Assembly (NCBI GenBank): GCA_045588185.1
Contig: JAZNDR010000037.1
Coordinates: 1 to 30,489 of the forward strand
DNA: 30,489 nt
Direction: 5' to 3'
Source: Scatosoma sp045588185
Lineage (GTDB): Bacteria; Bacillota; Clostridia; Christensenellales; Borkfalkiaceae
Numbering within the stretch: the first letter of the stretch is position 1; every line of letters begins with the position of its first letter. The notes under the pieces are model-generated. The model had not been told where the DNA came from. It ran no database searches and saw only the letters and a program-made list of their open reading frames with translations. The translations under genes and the position numbers were made by a program. This document shows positions 15,583 to 24,914 of the stretch, one piece after another.

Positions 15583-17478
15583 ATGAAAAAAATAATATCG
15601 TTTTTATTGGCTGGTTTTCTTGTTTTTCCTTGTGTATTAACGGGTTGTACGCAAAGTGGCGATGCGAGCGATAGCACGCAGAATGAAAACAATCAGTCGC
15701 AAAATATAGAACCTTTATCGTTTGAAAAAACGAACGTTAATTTGGTGGAAAACGGCGTATCGAACTATCAAATCGTCGTCTCGGCAAAAGCTACGGCGGA
15801 GCAAAGATACCCCGCGGAAGAATTGCAATACTTTTTAGAACAATCGACGGGTTGTAAACTGCAAATCGTTTCCGACGCAGGTTTAACCGCAGGAGAGGAT
15901 AAATGTTATCTTTCCGTTGGACACACCACGCTTTTGGAATCGCAAACGGATATCGTGCTCGATAAAGAATTTTACGGCGATACGGGCGTTTCAATTGATA
16001 CTATCGGGAAGAGCGTGTATATGACGGGCGCGGCGGATTTGGGAACGCTTTATTCCGTATATAAATTTTTGTCCTATCAAATTGATTTTACGGCGTATAC
16101 GTTGGATTTTATTAAATTCGATTATTACAAAACGCTGCCTTTATTGGATTTTGATTATCATTATGCACCGTCAATCGAACATTTCTTTACAAGCGAATTT
16201 GAAATGCGAGAATCTGACACCAGAGCCCCTTTGAGAATGTTTGCATTAGGCCCGGGCGGCTATAAGGGTGCGGCGAGCATTTACGGAAGATTATTTGACG
16301 AATGGTCGCATACCTGTGCTATTTTGGTAAATCCCGATTTTTATAAAGAAGAGCATCCCGAATGGTTCCAAGGCGATCAGTTCTGTTTTTCTAACGACGA
16401 ATTTGCGGACCAAATGGCGGAAAATATTATTCAAAACTATACGAAAAACGAGCATCCCTATATTATGATAGGCGGTGCGGATACCGTTGGCGCATGTCCT
16501 TGTGAAAACTGTAAAAAGATGGGTATGATTTACGGCGGACACCCTGGACTTTTAGTGCGTTTTATGAACAAACTGGCGGCGAAAATTGAAAAACATTTCA
16601 TAGAGAACAATATTGATAAAGAATATACGTTGGTAGGTTTGATTTATCACTCGTATATGACAGCGCCGACGACGAAGGATGAAAACGGTAATGTTATACC
16701 CATTCACGAAGAATCCGTGCCCGATAGCGAGGGACTGGTGCAAGTTGGGGTTTGTTATGCACCGATTAGCGCTTGTTGGACGCATACGTTGATGGATCCT
16801 ACCTGTGAAATCAATCTTTCTTTCGGGGAGAATTTGAAAAACTGGGCATTTTTGACGGATAACATTATGACCTATACTTACGGCGGAAACTTTTCCACGG
16901 GGACGCTGTTTTGTAACAGTTGGTCTACGTACGAAGAACAAGTAAAAGATTTCGTGGATGCAGGCATAAAATTCTGGTTTGAGGAAGCGCGTGGCTGGCA
17001 AGCGAGCATTTTCGGTGAAATGAGAACGTACATAAAATGCCGTTTGGCTTGGAACCATACCTTGGACGTGGAAGAGCTAATTGACGAGTTTATCGAAGCG
17101 TATTACGGCGTTGCAGCCGAGGATATGAAAACGTACTTCGACGCATTGCGCGATCAGTCGGAGATAATCCATAGGATTCAGGGCGTTGATTGTCAAGGTA
17201 CTTATTACGAACTCAAAAAGACGGAAAATTTCCCTCACGAGGAATTATTGAACCACGCGAGATTGTTGAAGAGCGCGATGTACAAGATCAGACAAAGCGA
17301 TTATTCTGAAGAGGATAAGGCAATATACGAAGAGAATATTTACCGTGAATACTTGTTGGTAAAGATAAACGAGTATTTGTTATACCGCACCGATTTGACG
17401 CCGACGGAGTTGGCGGAGTTGGAAGAGATTGTAACTTATGCGAATTCGATTTTGATAAACGGAAGTATTTTACAATAA
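15583..17478 (+). CDS. DUF4838-domain surface lipoprotein, possible glycoside hydrolase
   Basis: A 631-residue lipoprotein with lipobox LTGC (Cys22). Residues about 55-165 look like the alpha/beta domain found before catalytic barrels in GH20 and alpha-glucuronidase enzymes (YPAEELQYFLEQSTGCKL). The rest matches DUF4838: HTCAILVNPDFYKEEHPEWF, then the CxCxxC motif C305/C307/C310 in ACPCENCKKMG, then a TIM-barrel-like region with conserved tryptophans (KFWFEEARGWQ). DUF4838 proteins are common in glycan-utilisation loci and are suspected glycosidases, but activity is not settled. Preceded by GGAG. It is the only probable extracellular enzyme of the locus and may trim the glycan before uptake. 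Confidence 0.85.
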   Translation: MKKIISFLLAGFLVFPCVLTGCTQSGDASDSTQNENNQSQNIEPLSFEKTNVNLVENGVSNYQIVVSAKATAEQRYPAEELQYFLEQSTGCKLQIVSDAGLTAGEDKCYLSVGHTTLLESQTDIVLDKEFYGDTGVSIDTIGKSVYMTGAADLGTLYSVYKFLSYQIDFTAYTLDFIKFDYYKTLPLLDFDYHYAPSIEHFFTSEFEMRESDTRAPLRMFALGPGGYKGAASIYGRLFDEWSHTCAILVNPDFYKEEHPEWFQGDQFCFSNDEFADQMAENIIQNYTKNEHPYIMIGGADTVGACPCENCKKMGMIYGGHPGLLVRFMNKLAAKIEKHFIENNIDKEYTLVGLIYHSYMTAPTTKDENGNVIPIHEESVPDSEGLVQVGVCYAPISACWTHTLMDPTCEINLSFGENLKNWAFLTDNIMTYTYGGNFSTGTLFCNSWSTYEEQVKDFVDAGIKFWFEEARGWQASIFGEMRTYIKCRLAWNHTLDVEELIDEFIEAYYGVAAEDMKTYFDALRDQSEIIHRIQGVDCQGTYYELKKTENFPHEELLNHARLLKSAMYKIRQSDYSEEDKAIYEENIYREYLLVKINEYLLYRTDLTPTELAELEEIVTYANSILINGSILQ

Positions 17479-17497
17479 GGAAAAGGAGAAAGGATAT

Positions 17498-18106
17498 ATG
17501 AAAAAAATAATATTACTTCTTTTTACCCTTTGTCTTTCGCTGTTTGCGCTTGGTTGTCAGTCTGAACAAAAAGTGGGCGGCGGTAAGGCGCAAGGTGAAC
17601 TCAATTACGCCTATTCCTTTAATTTTAGTGAAAAGACCTTATCTGTGGGCGAAAGCGCGCAAATTATCGCAAGCTACGGCGACAAGGTATTATCCTATCA
17701 AAGCAGTAATACGGCGGTGGCAACGGTATCTGAAACGGGGCTTGTAACGGCGGTCGGTAAGGGCGTTGCGTATATTACGATTTCAGCCCAGGAAGCAGAA
17801 CAGAACGTTTTGTGTGAAATTACGGTAGAACAGCCCGTTTATACCGTTTCGTTTGCGCAAGAAAGCAACTATGAGGTATTCGTAGGGGCAAACAAAAAAT
17901 TGCAGGTAACTCTTTTACGCGACGGCGTAGCGTATAACGACACGGTAACTTGGTCGGTTGACGGTGGGGCAACGTTGTCGGTAGACGGAACGACGGCGAT
18001 GTTTACCGCAAACGCGGCAGGGAAATATACCGTTACGGTAACGAGCTCGGCTGGTGCTGTAAACACCCTTGAAATTACGGTAATAGACCAAGTGATTTCG
18101 GCTTAA
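17498..18106 (+). CDS. Small Big2-domain lipoprotein
   Basis: A 202-residue lipoprotein with signal peptide and lipobox ALGC (Cys20). Residues about 45-108 form a bacterial Ig-like Big2 domain with the usual pattern LSVGESAQI, SSNTAVATVSETGLVTAVGKGVAYITI. A second Ig-like domain fills about 113-200 (VTWSVDGGATLSVDG, GKYTVTVTS). The same two-domain arrangement opens the much larger lipoprotein encoded 21 nt downstream, so the two are paralogous at their N-termini, the small one being a version without the leucine-rich part. Probable role: surface adhesion or spacing of partner proteins. No enzyme motif is seen. Confidence 0.87.
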   Translation: MKKIILLLFTLCLSLFALGCQSEQKVGGGKAQGELNYAYSFNFSEKTLSVGESAQIIASYGDKVLSYQSSNTAVATVSETGLVTAVGKGVAYITISAQEAEQNVLCEITVEQPVYTVSFAQESNYEVFVGANKKLQVTLLRDGVAYNDTVTWSVDGGATLSVDGTTAMFTANAAGKYTVTVTSSAGAVNTLEITVIDQVISA

Positions 18107-18127
18107 CGATTTTATGAGGAAACGAAA

Positions 18128-21100
18128 ATGAAGAAGAAAACGAAATGGATAATAGCATTGATGTTAAGCTCGGCGCTGTGTATGTCGGCAGGGCTGGTCG
18201 GTTGTTACAGCGGCGACGGCGGCGACGATAGCGGAAGTGTTACACCGCCCGTAGTGCAGGACGAGTTGAGCGTATTAACGAAAGAGGTGCAAATTACCGT
18301 AGGAGAGGTGTACACACTTAAAACCGCTTATAGCGGCACACAAACGGTGAGTTATGCATCTTCTAATGCGGACGTTGCGGCGGTGGATGGTAACGGTAAC
18401 GTTACGGGTAAAACGGCGGGTATCGCCTTTATTACCGTATCCGCAGGCGAACAAACGGAAGTTTGTAAGATAACGGTTTCGGCTATGGAATATTCCGTTC
18501 AGCTGGGTATGGCGGAAACGACGGTCGTGCTTAATTCTACGTTGGATTTACAAGCGAAGTTATTGTTAAACGGCGTGGAATACAAGGGAGAAGTGCAGTG
18601 GTCGGTTGATGAAACGGACGAAACGAAATATACGTTGACGGCAAACGGCGATAAGGCAAGTTTTGTGCCTAAGCAAACGGGAGATTACGTCATTACGGCG
18701 AAAAGCGAAAAGGCGCAGGCAAGCTGTAAGGTAAAAGTGGTGTCGGCATCGGCGGTCCGTGTAGATACGCCTACCGTGTCCATAGAAAATTGCGATAAAC
18801 TTACTTGGAACGCAGTAACGGGCGCAACCTCTTACGAGGTTATGGTCAATTATTCGCAGTGGCAAACCGTTACGGCAACGGAATTTATGATTTCCGATTA
18901 CGTAAAAGCGGAGCTTTTAAAAGACGGCGAAAGTATCGACGTTTTCGTAAAGGCGAACGCGACGGGAAATTACGATTTCGTAGAAAGCAGTGCGGCGAAA
19001 ATCAGCGTGAAACATAATTATGCGAAAAACGAAACGGTAGAGGCAAGCTGTACGCAAACGGGCACGATGGTATATACCTGCTCGGATTGCGATAGAACGT
19101 ATACCGATAACGCGTATTACCGTCCGCATACTTATAAGAGCGGTGTATGCGAAGAATGTGGCGCATACCGTACGGACGGGATTGCATACGTGTTCGACGA
19201 TAACTTTATTCCGATGCCGACGATAGAAGAAGGAAAAGACGAAAATAGTGAATGGCGTAAGAAATATGCACCGTATTACGATTTAGATTTATTGTCGTCG
19301 GAAACGGCAATGAATAGATTTTTGTGGGTACAGGTGCAAGCTAATCGGGACGATATTCCCGAGGCGCAACGCATCAAGTGTTATTATGCGGCAGGCGTAA
19401 CCGATCCGCTGTTGACGGAAGCTTATATCGCAGGCACTTATAACGACGGAAAACACGGTGAATTGCCCGTAAAATATTTAAAGGGTACTTTCACGGATAA
19501 CGATACGATTCGTAAAGTTGTATTGGCAGAAGAAATCGTCGAACTTCGTAATTCGGTATTCCTTTGGTGCGACTCGCTTGAAACGGTCGTGATGCCGGGC
19601 GTTCAATATTTGACGGGTTTAGAGCATCAGGAATACGGCGCGAATAACTTTAACGCTTGTTATAATCTCAAAGAGCTTGTTGTTCCGGACGGATTTATTA
19701 AAGAAGCACGGCAGTTTTATGCGCAATTGTACATCGACTCCACGAAGATAGGGTACAAATGTCAAATGGAACTTTTCGTGTTAGGCGACGGCAGCAACCC
19801 CGTAAAAGTAGAAATCCAAGCTGCGGAAGCGACTGAAGAGGGGTCGATATATACGGAAAACGTATATTATCAGCGCAAAGCGGAATCTGCGGAGGATATC
19901 CGTTGCGAAACTTGGGATTTAACGGAAGATAACGAAGTTCAAATCCGTCATCATTTATTCGAGAACAAAGAATGTATCTATTGCGGAGCGTATCAGGATT
20001 ACAAGGTAAAATACGCATACGATAGCGAAAAGGACTGTTATTACGTAAAGGACGGTTCGAAGATTACAAAAGCAAATATTAGAATTTTGTCCGAATATAA
20101 CGACGGCGTACACGGTGCGAAACCCGTAACCTACGTAGGCACAAGCGCTTTTTATGATAATAAGGTATTAAAGAGTGTCTATCTTCCCGACAGCGTAACG
20201 GAAATAAAAGCAAGCGCATTCTCCCTTTGTAAGAACTTGGAACTTGTAGATCTTGGCGGTGTAACGACGCTTGGCGGAAGCACGGAGACGTTGGGCGGTG
20301 TAAATGATCCCCAAATTAACGCGTTCCTCGCTTGCAATAATTTGTCTACATTAGTAATAAATAAGAATCTCACCGTTACTCGTCAGACCTTTGTAAAGGG
20401 CAGTCATTCCGACCCCGTGGGTATGGATATTTACGCAAGATATGCGGGCGGCAATATCCAAATGACGGAAAACGATACGCTGTGGCAGGCGGGAGGCGAA
20501 CGATATTATTTCGACCAAGACATATCCAACTGTCAATCGTGGAAGTGGAACGAAAGCAAAACGGAAATCTATTTCAACGAAAGTGAACACGCTTTGACGG
20601 AACTCGGCAAGTGTAGCAGGGTGGGTTGTATCGGTCGAGATGAAAGCAAAACGGCAAGCTACGGTTATGATAGTGAACAGGATTGCTATTACGTAGCCTA
20701 TAATCCCAAGCTGACTGCGGCAACGGTAACGGTCGATGCCGTTTATGATGACGGCGAGCACGGCGAAAAGGCGGTAACCTACGTTAGCAACGGCGCATTT
20801 GCGAACAATCAAACCCTTACGCACGTATATCTTCCCGATAGTGTAACGGAAATTAAAGCAAGCGCGTTCAGCCTTTGCAAAAATTTACAATTTATCGACC
20901 TTGGCGGCGTAAGCAAGCTCGGCGGTAAGTTGGTTTCGGCAGGCGACGACGTAAACGACGCGCAAGTAAACGCATTCCTTGCCTGCAACGCATTGAGAAC
21001 GGTTGTGGTAAAAGGCGATTTGACGGTAACGCGCGGAACGTTTGTGAAAGGCTCGCATAACGATGATTACGGCTTTGATATTTATAGCGAGAGTATGAAC

Positions 21101-21895
21101 GCAACGGTAAATATTCCCTCTAACGTAAATACGCTTTGGACGGCAAACAGCAAGATTTATACATACGACGCAACGCTTTCCGCTTGTCAATCGTGGAAAT
21201 GGAACGACGACGGTTTCAATATTTCGGTTAATAATTCCCAACACGATATAGGCGCGGATGGCTTGTGTAGCAAGGCAGGCTGTAACGGCAAAGACGAACG
21301 AGTTGCTGCAAACTATGCGTACGACGAAGAGAACGATTGCTATTACGTAACGAAGAACCCGAATTTGACCTCGGCAACCGTTTACGTGGCGGATAAGTTC
21401 AACGACGGTATTCACGGCGAAAAGGCGGTAACGTATATCGGCGCAAGCGCATTTTACGATAACCAGACGATTACGCACGTATATCTTCCCGATAGCGTAA
21501 CGGAAATTAAAGCAAGCGCGTTTGGTCTTTGCAAAAATTTACAATTTATCGATCTTGGCGGCGTAAGCAAGCTTGGCGGTAAGTTGGTTTCGGCAGGCGA
21601 TGACGTAAACGATGCGCAAGTAAACGCATTCCTTGCCTGCAACGCATTGAGAACGGTTGTGGTAAAAGGCGACTTGAAGATTACCCGTCAAACGTTTGTG
21701 AAAGGCTCGCAAGAGGGCGATTACGGCTTTGATATTTACACCGAAGCGACGAGCGCAACGATTACTTTGTATTCGTCTGATGCCCTGACAGCAAGCAGCA
21801 AGATTTACTATTACAGCGAAACCGCGCCCACGACGGCAGGTAACTATTGGCATTATGTAAACGGTGTGGTTACGTCTTGGACGGCGCAAGCGTAA
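18128..21895 (+). CDS. Large Big2/Fn3/leucine-rich (BspA-type) surface lipoprotein
   Basis: A 1255-residue lipoprotein (lipobox LVGC, Cys26). In order: a Big2 domain (about 44-120), a second Ig-like domain (120-205), an Fn3-like domain (208-295, KLTWNAVTGATSYEVMV), a cysteine/histidine segment (295-350), then four BspA-type leucine-rich units at about 435-545, 654-770, 869-985 and 1091-1210. The core unit reads VYLPDSVTEIKASAFSLCKN followed by DLGGVSKLGG. The first unit is diverged; the last three are nearly identical. Each unit is preceded by a histidine and a close cysteine pair (for example HLFENKECIYCGAY), resembling a small zinc-ribbon-like element. Such proteins bind host or microbial surfaces or glycans. 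Its last unit shares long identical DNA with the protein encoded at 22122. Confidence 0.88.
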   Translation: MKKKTKWIIALMLSSALCMSAGLVGCYSGDGGDDSGSVTPPVVQDELSVLTKEVQITVGEVYTLKTAYSGTQTVSYASSNADVAAVDGNGNVTGKTAGIAFITVSAGEQTEVCKITVSAMEYSVQLGMAETTVVLNSTLDLQAKLLLNGVEYKGEVQWSVDETDETKYTLTANGDKASFVPKQTGDYVITAKSEKAQASCKVKVVSASAVRVDTPTVSIENCDKLTWNAVTGATSYEVMVNYSQWQTVTATEFMISDYVKAELLKDGESIDVFVKANATGNYDFVESSAAKISVKHNYAKNETVEASCTQTGTMVYTCSDCDRTYTDNAYYRPHTYKSGVCEECGAYRTDGIAYVFDDNFIPMPTIEEGKDENSEWRKKYAPYYDLDLLSSETAMNRFLWVQVQANRDDIPEAQRIKCYYAAGVTDPLLTEAYIAGTYNDGKHGELPVKYLKGTFTDNDTIRKVVLAEEIVELRNSVFLWCDSLETVVMPGVQYLTGLEHQEYGANNFNACYNLKELVVPDGFIKEARQFYAQLYIDSTKIGYKCQMELFVLGDGSNPVKVEIQAAEATEEGSIYTENVYYQRKAESAEDIRCETWDLTEDNEVQIRHHLFENKECIYCGAYQDYKVKYAYDSEKDCYYVKDGSKITKANIRILSEYNDGVHGAKPVTYVGTSAFYDNKVLKSVYLPDSVTEIKASAFSLCKNLELVDLGGVTTLGGSTETLGGVNDPQINAFLACNNLSTLVINKNLTVTRQTFVKGSHSDPVGMDIYARYAGGNIQMTENDTLWQAGGERYYFDQDISNCQSWKWNESKTEIYFNESEHALTELGKCSRVGCIGRDESKTASYGYDSEQDCYYVAYNPKLTAATVTVDAVYDDGEHGEKAVTYVSNGAFANNQTLTHVYLPDSVTEIKASAFSLCKNLQFIDLGGVSKLGGKLVSAGDDVNDAQVNAFLACNALRTVVVKGDLTVTRGTFVKGSHNDDYGFDIYSESMNATVNIPSNVNTLWTANSKIYTYDATLSACQSWKWNDDGFNISVNNSQHDIGADGLCSKAGCNGKDERVAANYAYDEENDCYYVTKNPNLTSATVYVADKFNDGIHGEKAVTYIGASAFYDNQTITHVYLPDSVTEIKASAFGLCKNLQFIDLGGVSKLGGKLVSAGDDVNDAQVNAFLACNALRTVVVKGDLKITRQTFVKGSQEGDYGFDIYTEATSATITLYSSDALTASSKIYYYSETAPTTAGNYWHYVNGVVTSWTAQA
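21554..21670 (+). repeat. Near-identical leucine-rich repeat block, copy A
   Basis: These 117 nt are identical at every position, including silent ones, to 24480-24596 in a different gene. Flanking sequence stays highly similar into both C-termini. Nearby, 21471-21552 is identical to 23122-23203. Such silent-site identity between genes that otherwise differ points to recent duplication or gene conversion. Confidence 0.9.
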
Positions 21896-21905
21896 AAGGA
21901 AAATG

Positions 21906-21934
21906 GCGGAGGGGGTGAAAAAACACCTCTCCGC
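21906..21934 (+). other. Strong hairpin after the leucine-rich lipoprotein gene
   Basis: GCGGAG (21906-21911) pairs with CTCCGC (21929-21934), extended inward by GGTG with CACC, around an A-rich loop. No T-run follows, so it is not a standard terminator. It may protect the upstream mRNA end or reduce expression of the downstream genes. Confidence 0.5.
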
Positions 21935-22000
21935 AATCCAAACGAAAATTCAAAACGGAAAAACCGTATGAAAATAATATCATTGGAGGAAAGGATAAGA

Positions 22001-22129
22001 ATGAAAAAAAGCAACTATGAACAGCCGAAATTTCTTCTTTTGCAGGTTTATGAAGAAGATATTATAACGGCAAGCGCAACCCTTTTGGGTGACGAGGACT
22101 ACGGTCGGGAGGACATTTTCCATGATTAA
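22001..22129 (+). CDS. Small hypothetical protein, overlaps the next gene
   Basis: A 42-residue reading frame starting MKKSNYEQPKFLLLQVYEED and ending GREDIFHD. GGAGGA and AAGGA lie before the ATG. It overlaps the next gene by 8 nt and carries that gene's ribosome site (GGGAGG, 22107-22112) inside its own coding sequence, so translation is probably coupled. It is acidic toward the end and has no membrane segment. The pattern of a lysine-rich start followed by YxxPxFLLLxVxEEDIITAS recalls the many short peptides of gut anaerobes whose function is unknown. An in-frame ATG at 21968 would add 11 residues but has no ribosome site. Confidence 0.6.
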   Translation: MKKSNYEQPKFLLLQVYEEDIITASATLLGDEDYGREDIFHD

Positions 22130-24821
22130 GAACAAGAAATTAACCATTATCGGCGCAGCGGCGTTGGCACTCGCTTGCACGGCAGGCGCAACCGTTATTT
22201 CAGCAAGCGCAGAACCCACAGTACAAGATTACGCGAGCTTTGCAATGCTCGACGGCGCGTCAGTGCGCGTGAAAAAGGACGAGAAAGCAATCCGTTTCAC
22301 AACGAGAATTTCCCGTGAAGATTTACATACGGCGGTTGGCGGAGCAGGAAACCTTGCCAATGCCAAAATCGTAACCTTGGTTACGCCCACCCGTTATTTG
22401 GACGAAGCAGGCTTGACGGATTTCGATAAAGACACGGATATCTTGATGCAACCGATTGAAATTAAAGCGGAAAATTACGTAAAGTACGAAGCAAATATCA
22501 ATGAAACGGATACGAGCATTACAAAGAGCGATTATTATTATTTCAACGCTTGCTTGTATAACGTTGAGGAAGCCAACCTTTCCCGTAAATTCTCGGCAAA
22601 GAGCTATTTGTTGGTGGGCGATACGGTCGTGGATTACACGGCGTTTGATTACGAAAAGAACTCGCGTGATATTTGGTATATAGCAGACCAAGCAAAGCAA
22701 AATAGCGTACTGTATCCAAATACGGAAGCGACCGACGAGGCTTACGATTATTTGGACGCACTTTCGGCAACGTTTGACGTAAAGGTAGACGATTATACGA
22801 AAACCGTAAAGCGCGGCGAACGTCTTGCTTGGTACGCGGACGAATTAAAAACAAACCTCGGTAACAAAGAGGACGTGGCAAACCTTACGTATTCCTATTA
22901 TCGTGGTTTAAACGATTACGACGATACGCAGTCGGTTACGAGCGATTTAACCTTAACGGCGAAATATGATATAATCAATTTTACCGATAACGGCGACGAT
23001 ACGTATTCTGTTTCGACGGGACACACCTTAAATGCGGGGGCGAAAATCGTGATTCCTGAAACCATTAATGGCGGTAGCGTTACGACGGTTGCAAATAGTG
23101 CCTTTTACGACAACCAAAATCTTACGCACGTATATCTTCCCGATAGCGTAACGGAAATTAAAGCAAGCGCGTTTGGTCTTTGCAAAAATTTACAATTTAT
23201 CGACCTTGGCGGTGTAAGCAAGCTTGGAGGTAAGGCGGAAGCGTTCGGCGATGACGTAAACGATGCGCAAGTAAACGCATTCCTTGCTTGCAACGCATTG
23301 AGAACGGTTGTGGTAAAAGGCGATTTGACGGTTACCCGTCAAACGTTTGTAAAAGGCGGACATAGTACCGATTTTGGGTTTAACGTTTTCAGTGAATCGG
23401 CAAGTGCAACGGTTAATATGCATGCAAGCGACACGCTGTGGACGGCAAACAGTAAGAAATACAATTACACCGAAAATGCGGACTTCTGTCAAACCTGGTG
23501 CTGGAATAACAATAAAACGGACGTTGTTCTCAATACAAACGAGCATACCGACGGCGAAAACGGTTATTGTGCACACGAAAAATGTAACAGTGTTACAGAC
23601 GCAAGCAAAGCGGTGCTTTACGCTTGGGACGATACGAGCAAAACCTATTACGTGTCCGACGGCACGAAGACTACTTCTGAATCGATTGAAGTAATGGCTA
23701 CGTATAACGACGGCATACACGGGGAAAAACCCGTAACCTACGTTGGCGCTAATGCGTTTAAAACGGGGGAATATGCAGGTAACGCAAATATTACGCACGT
23801 ATATCTCCCCGATAGTATAACAGAGATTAAAGCCAATGCCTTCTGGTTCTGTAGCAACTTGCTGTTAATCGACCTTGGTGGCGTGAGTGAGCTTAGCGCA
23901 GAAAGTCAATTTACGGGTTGCGTCGCATTAGCAAGGGTTATAATCAAGGATAACTTGACAATTGCTGGTAAATCGTTTAATAGTAGTCAGCCAAAGACAG
24001 GTTTTAGCATTTATAGTGAAGCGGCAGATGCAACGGTTACGGGTGCAACTACGGATAATGCAGGTGGTTTGTGGACGGCAAACAGTAAAATTTATTGCTG
24101 TGATGAAACGCTTCCCGTTTGTCAATCGTGGCAATGGAACGAAGATAAAACCGACGTGGTTGTTGCCGAGCACAGCGAACGTAACGATGGTTATTGCGAA
24201 CACTGCTTTACCAAGCTTGACGCAACCAAAGCGGTAAACTATGCTTGGGATGATACGACGAAAACCTATTACGTAGAGGATGACGGTTCTATTACCTCGG
24301 CAACCGTTTACGTGGCAGGTACGTTTAATGACGGTGAACACGATCTTGCGGACGTTACCTATATCGGCGCAAGCGCGTTTAGTGAGAATCAAAATATTAC
24401 ACACGTTTATTTGGACGATAAGATTACGGAAATTAAAGCAAGCGCGTTCAGCCTTTGCAAGAGCTTACAATTTATTGACCTTGGCGGCGTAAGCAAGCTT
24501 GGCGGTAAGTTGGTTTCGGCAGGCGATGACGTAAACGATGCGCAAGTAAACGCATTCCTTGCCTGCAACGCATTGAGAACGGTTGTGGTAAAAGGCAACT
24601 TGACGGTTACCCGTCAAACGTTTGTGAAAGGCTCGCAAGAGGGCGATTACGGCTTTGATATTTACACCGAAGCGGCGAGCGCAACGATTACTTTGTATTC
24701 GTTTGATGCCCTGACAGCAAACAGTAAGATTTACTATTACAGCGAGAATCAGCCCACGACGGCAGGGAACTACTGGCATTACGTAAACGGCGAAGTGAAG
24801 GCTTGGGATACCGTAGCGTAA
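22122..24821 (+). CDS. Secreted leucine-rich (BspA-type) surface protein
   Basis: An 899-residue secreted protein. ATG 22122 is preferred because GGGAGG lies 9 nt upstream and a clean type I signal peptide follows (LTIIGAAALALACTAG, cleaved after ASA); the GTG 33 nt upstream is in frame but unsupported. Residues about 31-215 form a beta-rich domain with FAMLDGASVRV and AIRFTTRIS, often seen in Clostridia surface proteins. Residues 218-285 look like an InlB B-repeat or similar spacer. Three leucine-rich units follow at about 322-430, 528-640 and 734-850, the middle one diverged. Histidine plus close-cysteine elements (HTDGENGYCAHEKCN, HSERNDGYCEHCF) separate them. No lipobox and no sortase signal is seen. 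The last unit and C-terminus closely match those of the lipoprotein at 18128. Confidence 0.87.
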   Translation: MIKNKKLTIIGAAALALACTAGATVISASAEPTVQDYASFAMLDGASVRVKKDEKAIRFTTRISREDLHTAVGGAGNLANAKIVTLVTPTRYLDEAGLTDFDKDTDILMQPIEIKAENYVKYEANINETDTSITKSDYYYFNACLYNVEEANLSRKFSAKSYLLVGDTVVDYTAFDYEKNSRDIWYIADQAKQNSVLYPNTEATDEAYDYLDALSATFDVKVDDYTKTVKRGERLAWYADELKTNLGNKEDVANLTYSYYRGLNDYDDTQSVTSDLTLTAKYDIINFTDNGDDTYSVSTGHTLNAGAKIVIPETINGGSVTTVANSAFYDNQNLTHVYLPDSVTEIKASAFGLCKNLQFIDLGGVSKLGGKAEAFGDDVNDAQVNAFLACNALRTVVVKGDLTVTRQTFVKGGHSTDFGFNVFSESASATVNMHASDTLWTANSKKYNYTENADFCQTWCWNNNKTDVVLNTNEHTDGENGYCAHEKCNSVTDASKAVLYAWDDTSKTYYVSDGTKTTSESIEVMATYNDGIHGEKPVTYVGANAFKTGEYAGNANITHVYLPDSITEIKANAFWFCSNLLLIDLGGVSELSAESQFTGCVALARVIIKDNLTIAGKSFNSSQPKTGFSIYSEAADATVTGATTDNAGGLWTANSKIYCCDETLPVCQSWQWNEDKTDVVVAEHSERNDGYCEHCFTKLDATKAVNYAWDDTTKTYYVEDDGSITSATVYVAGTFNDGEHDLADVTYIGASAFSENQNITHVYLDDKITEIKASAFSLCKSLQFIDLGGVSKLGGKLVSAGDDVNDAQVNAFLACNALRTVVVKGNLTVTRQTFVKGSQEGDYGFDIYTEAASATITLYSFDALTANSKIYYYSENQPTTAGNYWHYVNGEVKAWDTVA
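24480..24596 (+). repeat. Near-identical leucine-rich repeat block, copy B
   Basis: Identical over 117 nt to 21554-21670. Similarity continues through the following 66-nt stretch and the protein C-terminus, while the N-terminal halves of the two genes are unrelated. The repeats therefore behave as exchangeable modules. Confidence 0.9.
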
Positions 24822-24848
24822 GTCGAAGTTAAATTCTATGAAAGACAG

Positions 24849-24882
24849 GGGTATTGCATATACAATATAATTTGCAATACCC
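24849..24882 (+). terminator. Hairpin, possible partial terminator within the operon
   Basis: GGGTATTGCA (24849-24858) pairs perfectly with TGCAATACCC (24873-24882). Only TTGTTG follows, a weak T-tract. It lies 27 nt after the leucine-rich gene and before the second sugar-binding protein, so it may cut down transcription or protect mRNA rather than stop it completely. Confidence 0.5.
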
Positions 24883-24887
24883 TTGTT

Positions 24888-24914
24888 GATAATAGTCATA
24901 AATCGGCTATTATC
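24888..24914 (+). other. Second hairpin ahead of the sugar-binding protein gene
   Basis: GATAATAG (24888-24895) pairs with CTATTATC (24907-24914), ending a few bases before the ribosome site CGGGAG (24918-24923) of the next gene. It could tune mRNA stability or access to the ribosome site. I see no convincing promoter here. Confidence 0.4.

Noticed and set aside
20885..21478. Long antisense frame of 197 codons opposite the leucine-rich lipoprotein
   Set aside because: Similar antisense frames recur opposite each repeat unit. They are a by-product of biased codon use in the repeats, with no ribosome site.
22089..22121. GTG start of the second leucine-rich protein
   Set aside because: It would put an arginine-rich tail ahead of a good signal peptide, while ATG 22122 has GGGAGG at the right distance.
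23190..23798. Antisense frame of 202 codons opposite the second leucine-rich gene
   Set aside because: It mirrors the same repeat units as the other antisense frames and shows no signs of real coding sequence.
20088..24819. CRISPR-like or tandem DNA array
   Set aside because: The repeats are in-frame protein modules of several hundred bases, not short repeats with unique spacers.
24866..24871. TATAAT as a promoter for the second binding protein
   Set aside because: It lies in the loop of the first hairpin and has no -35 like sequence at 16-18 nt upstream.
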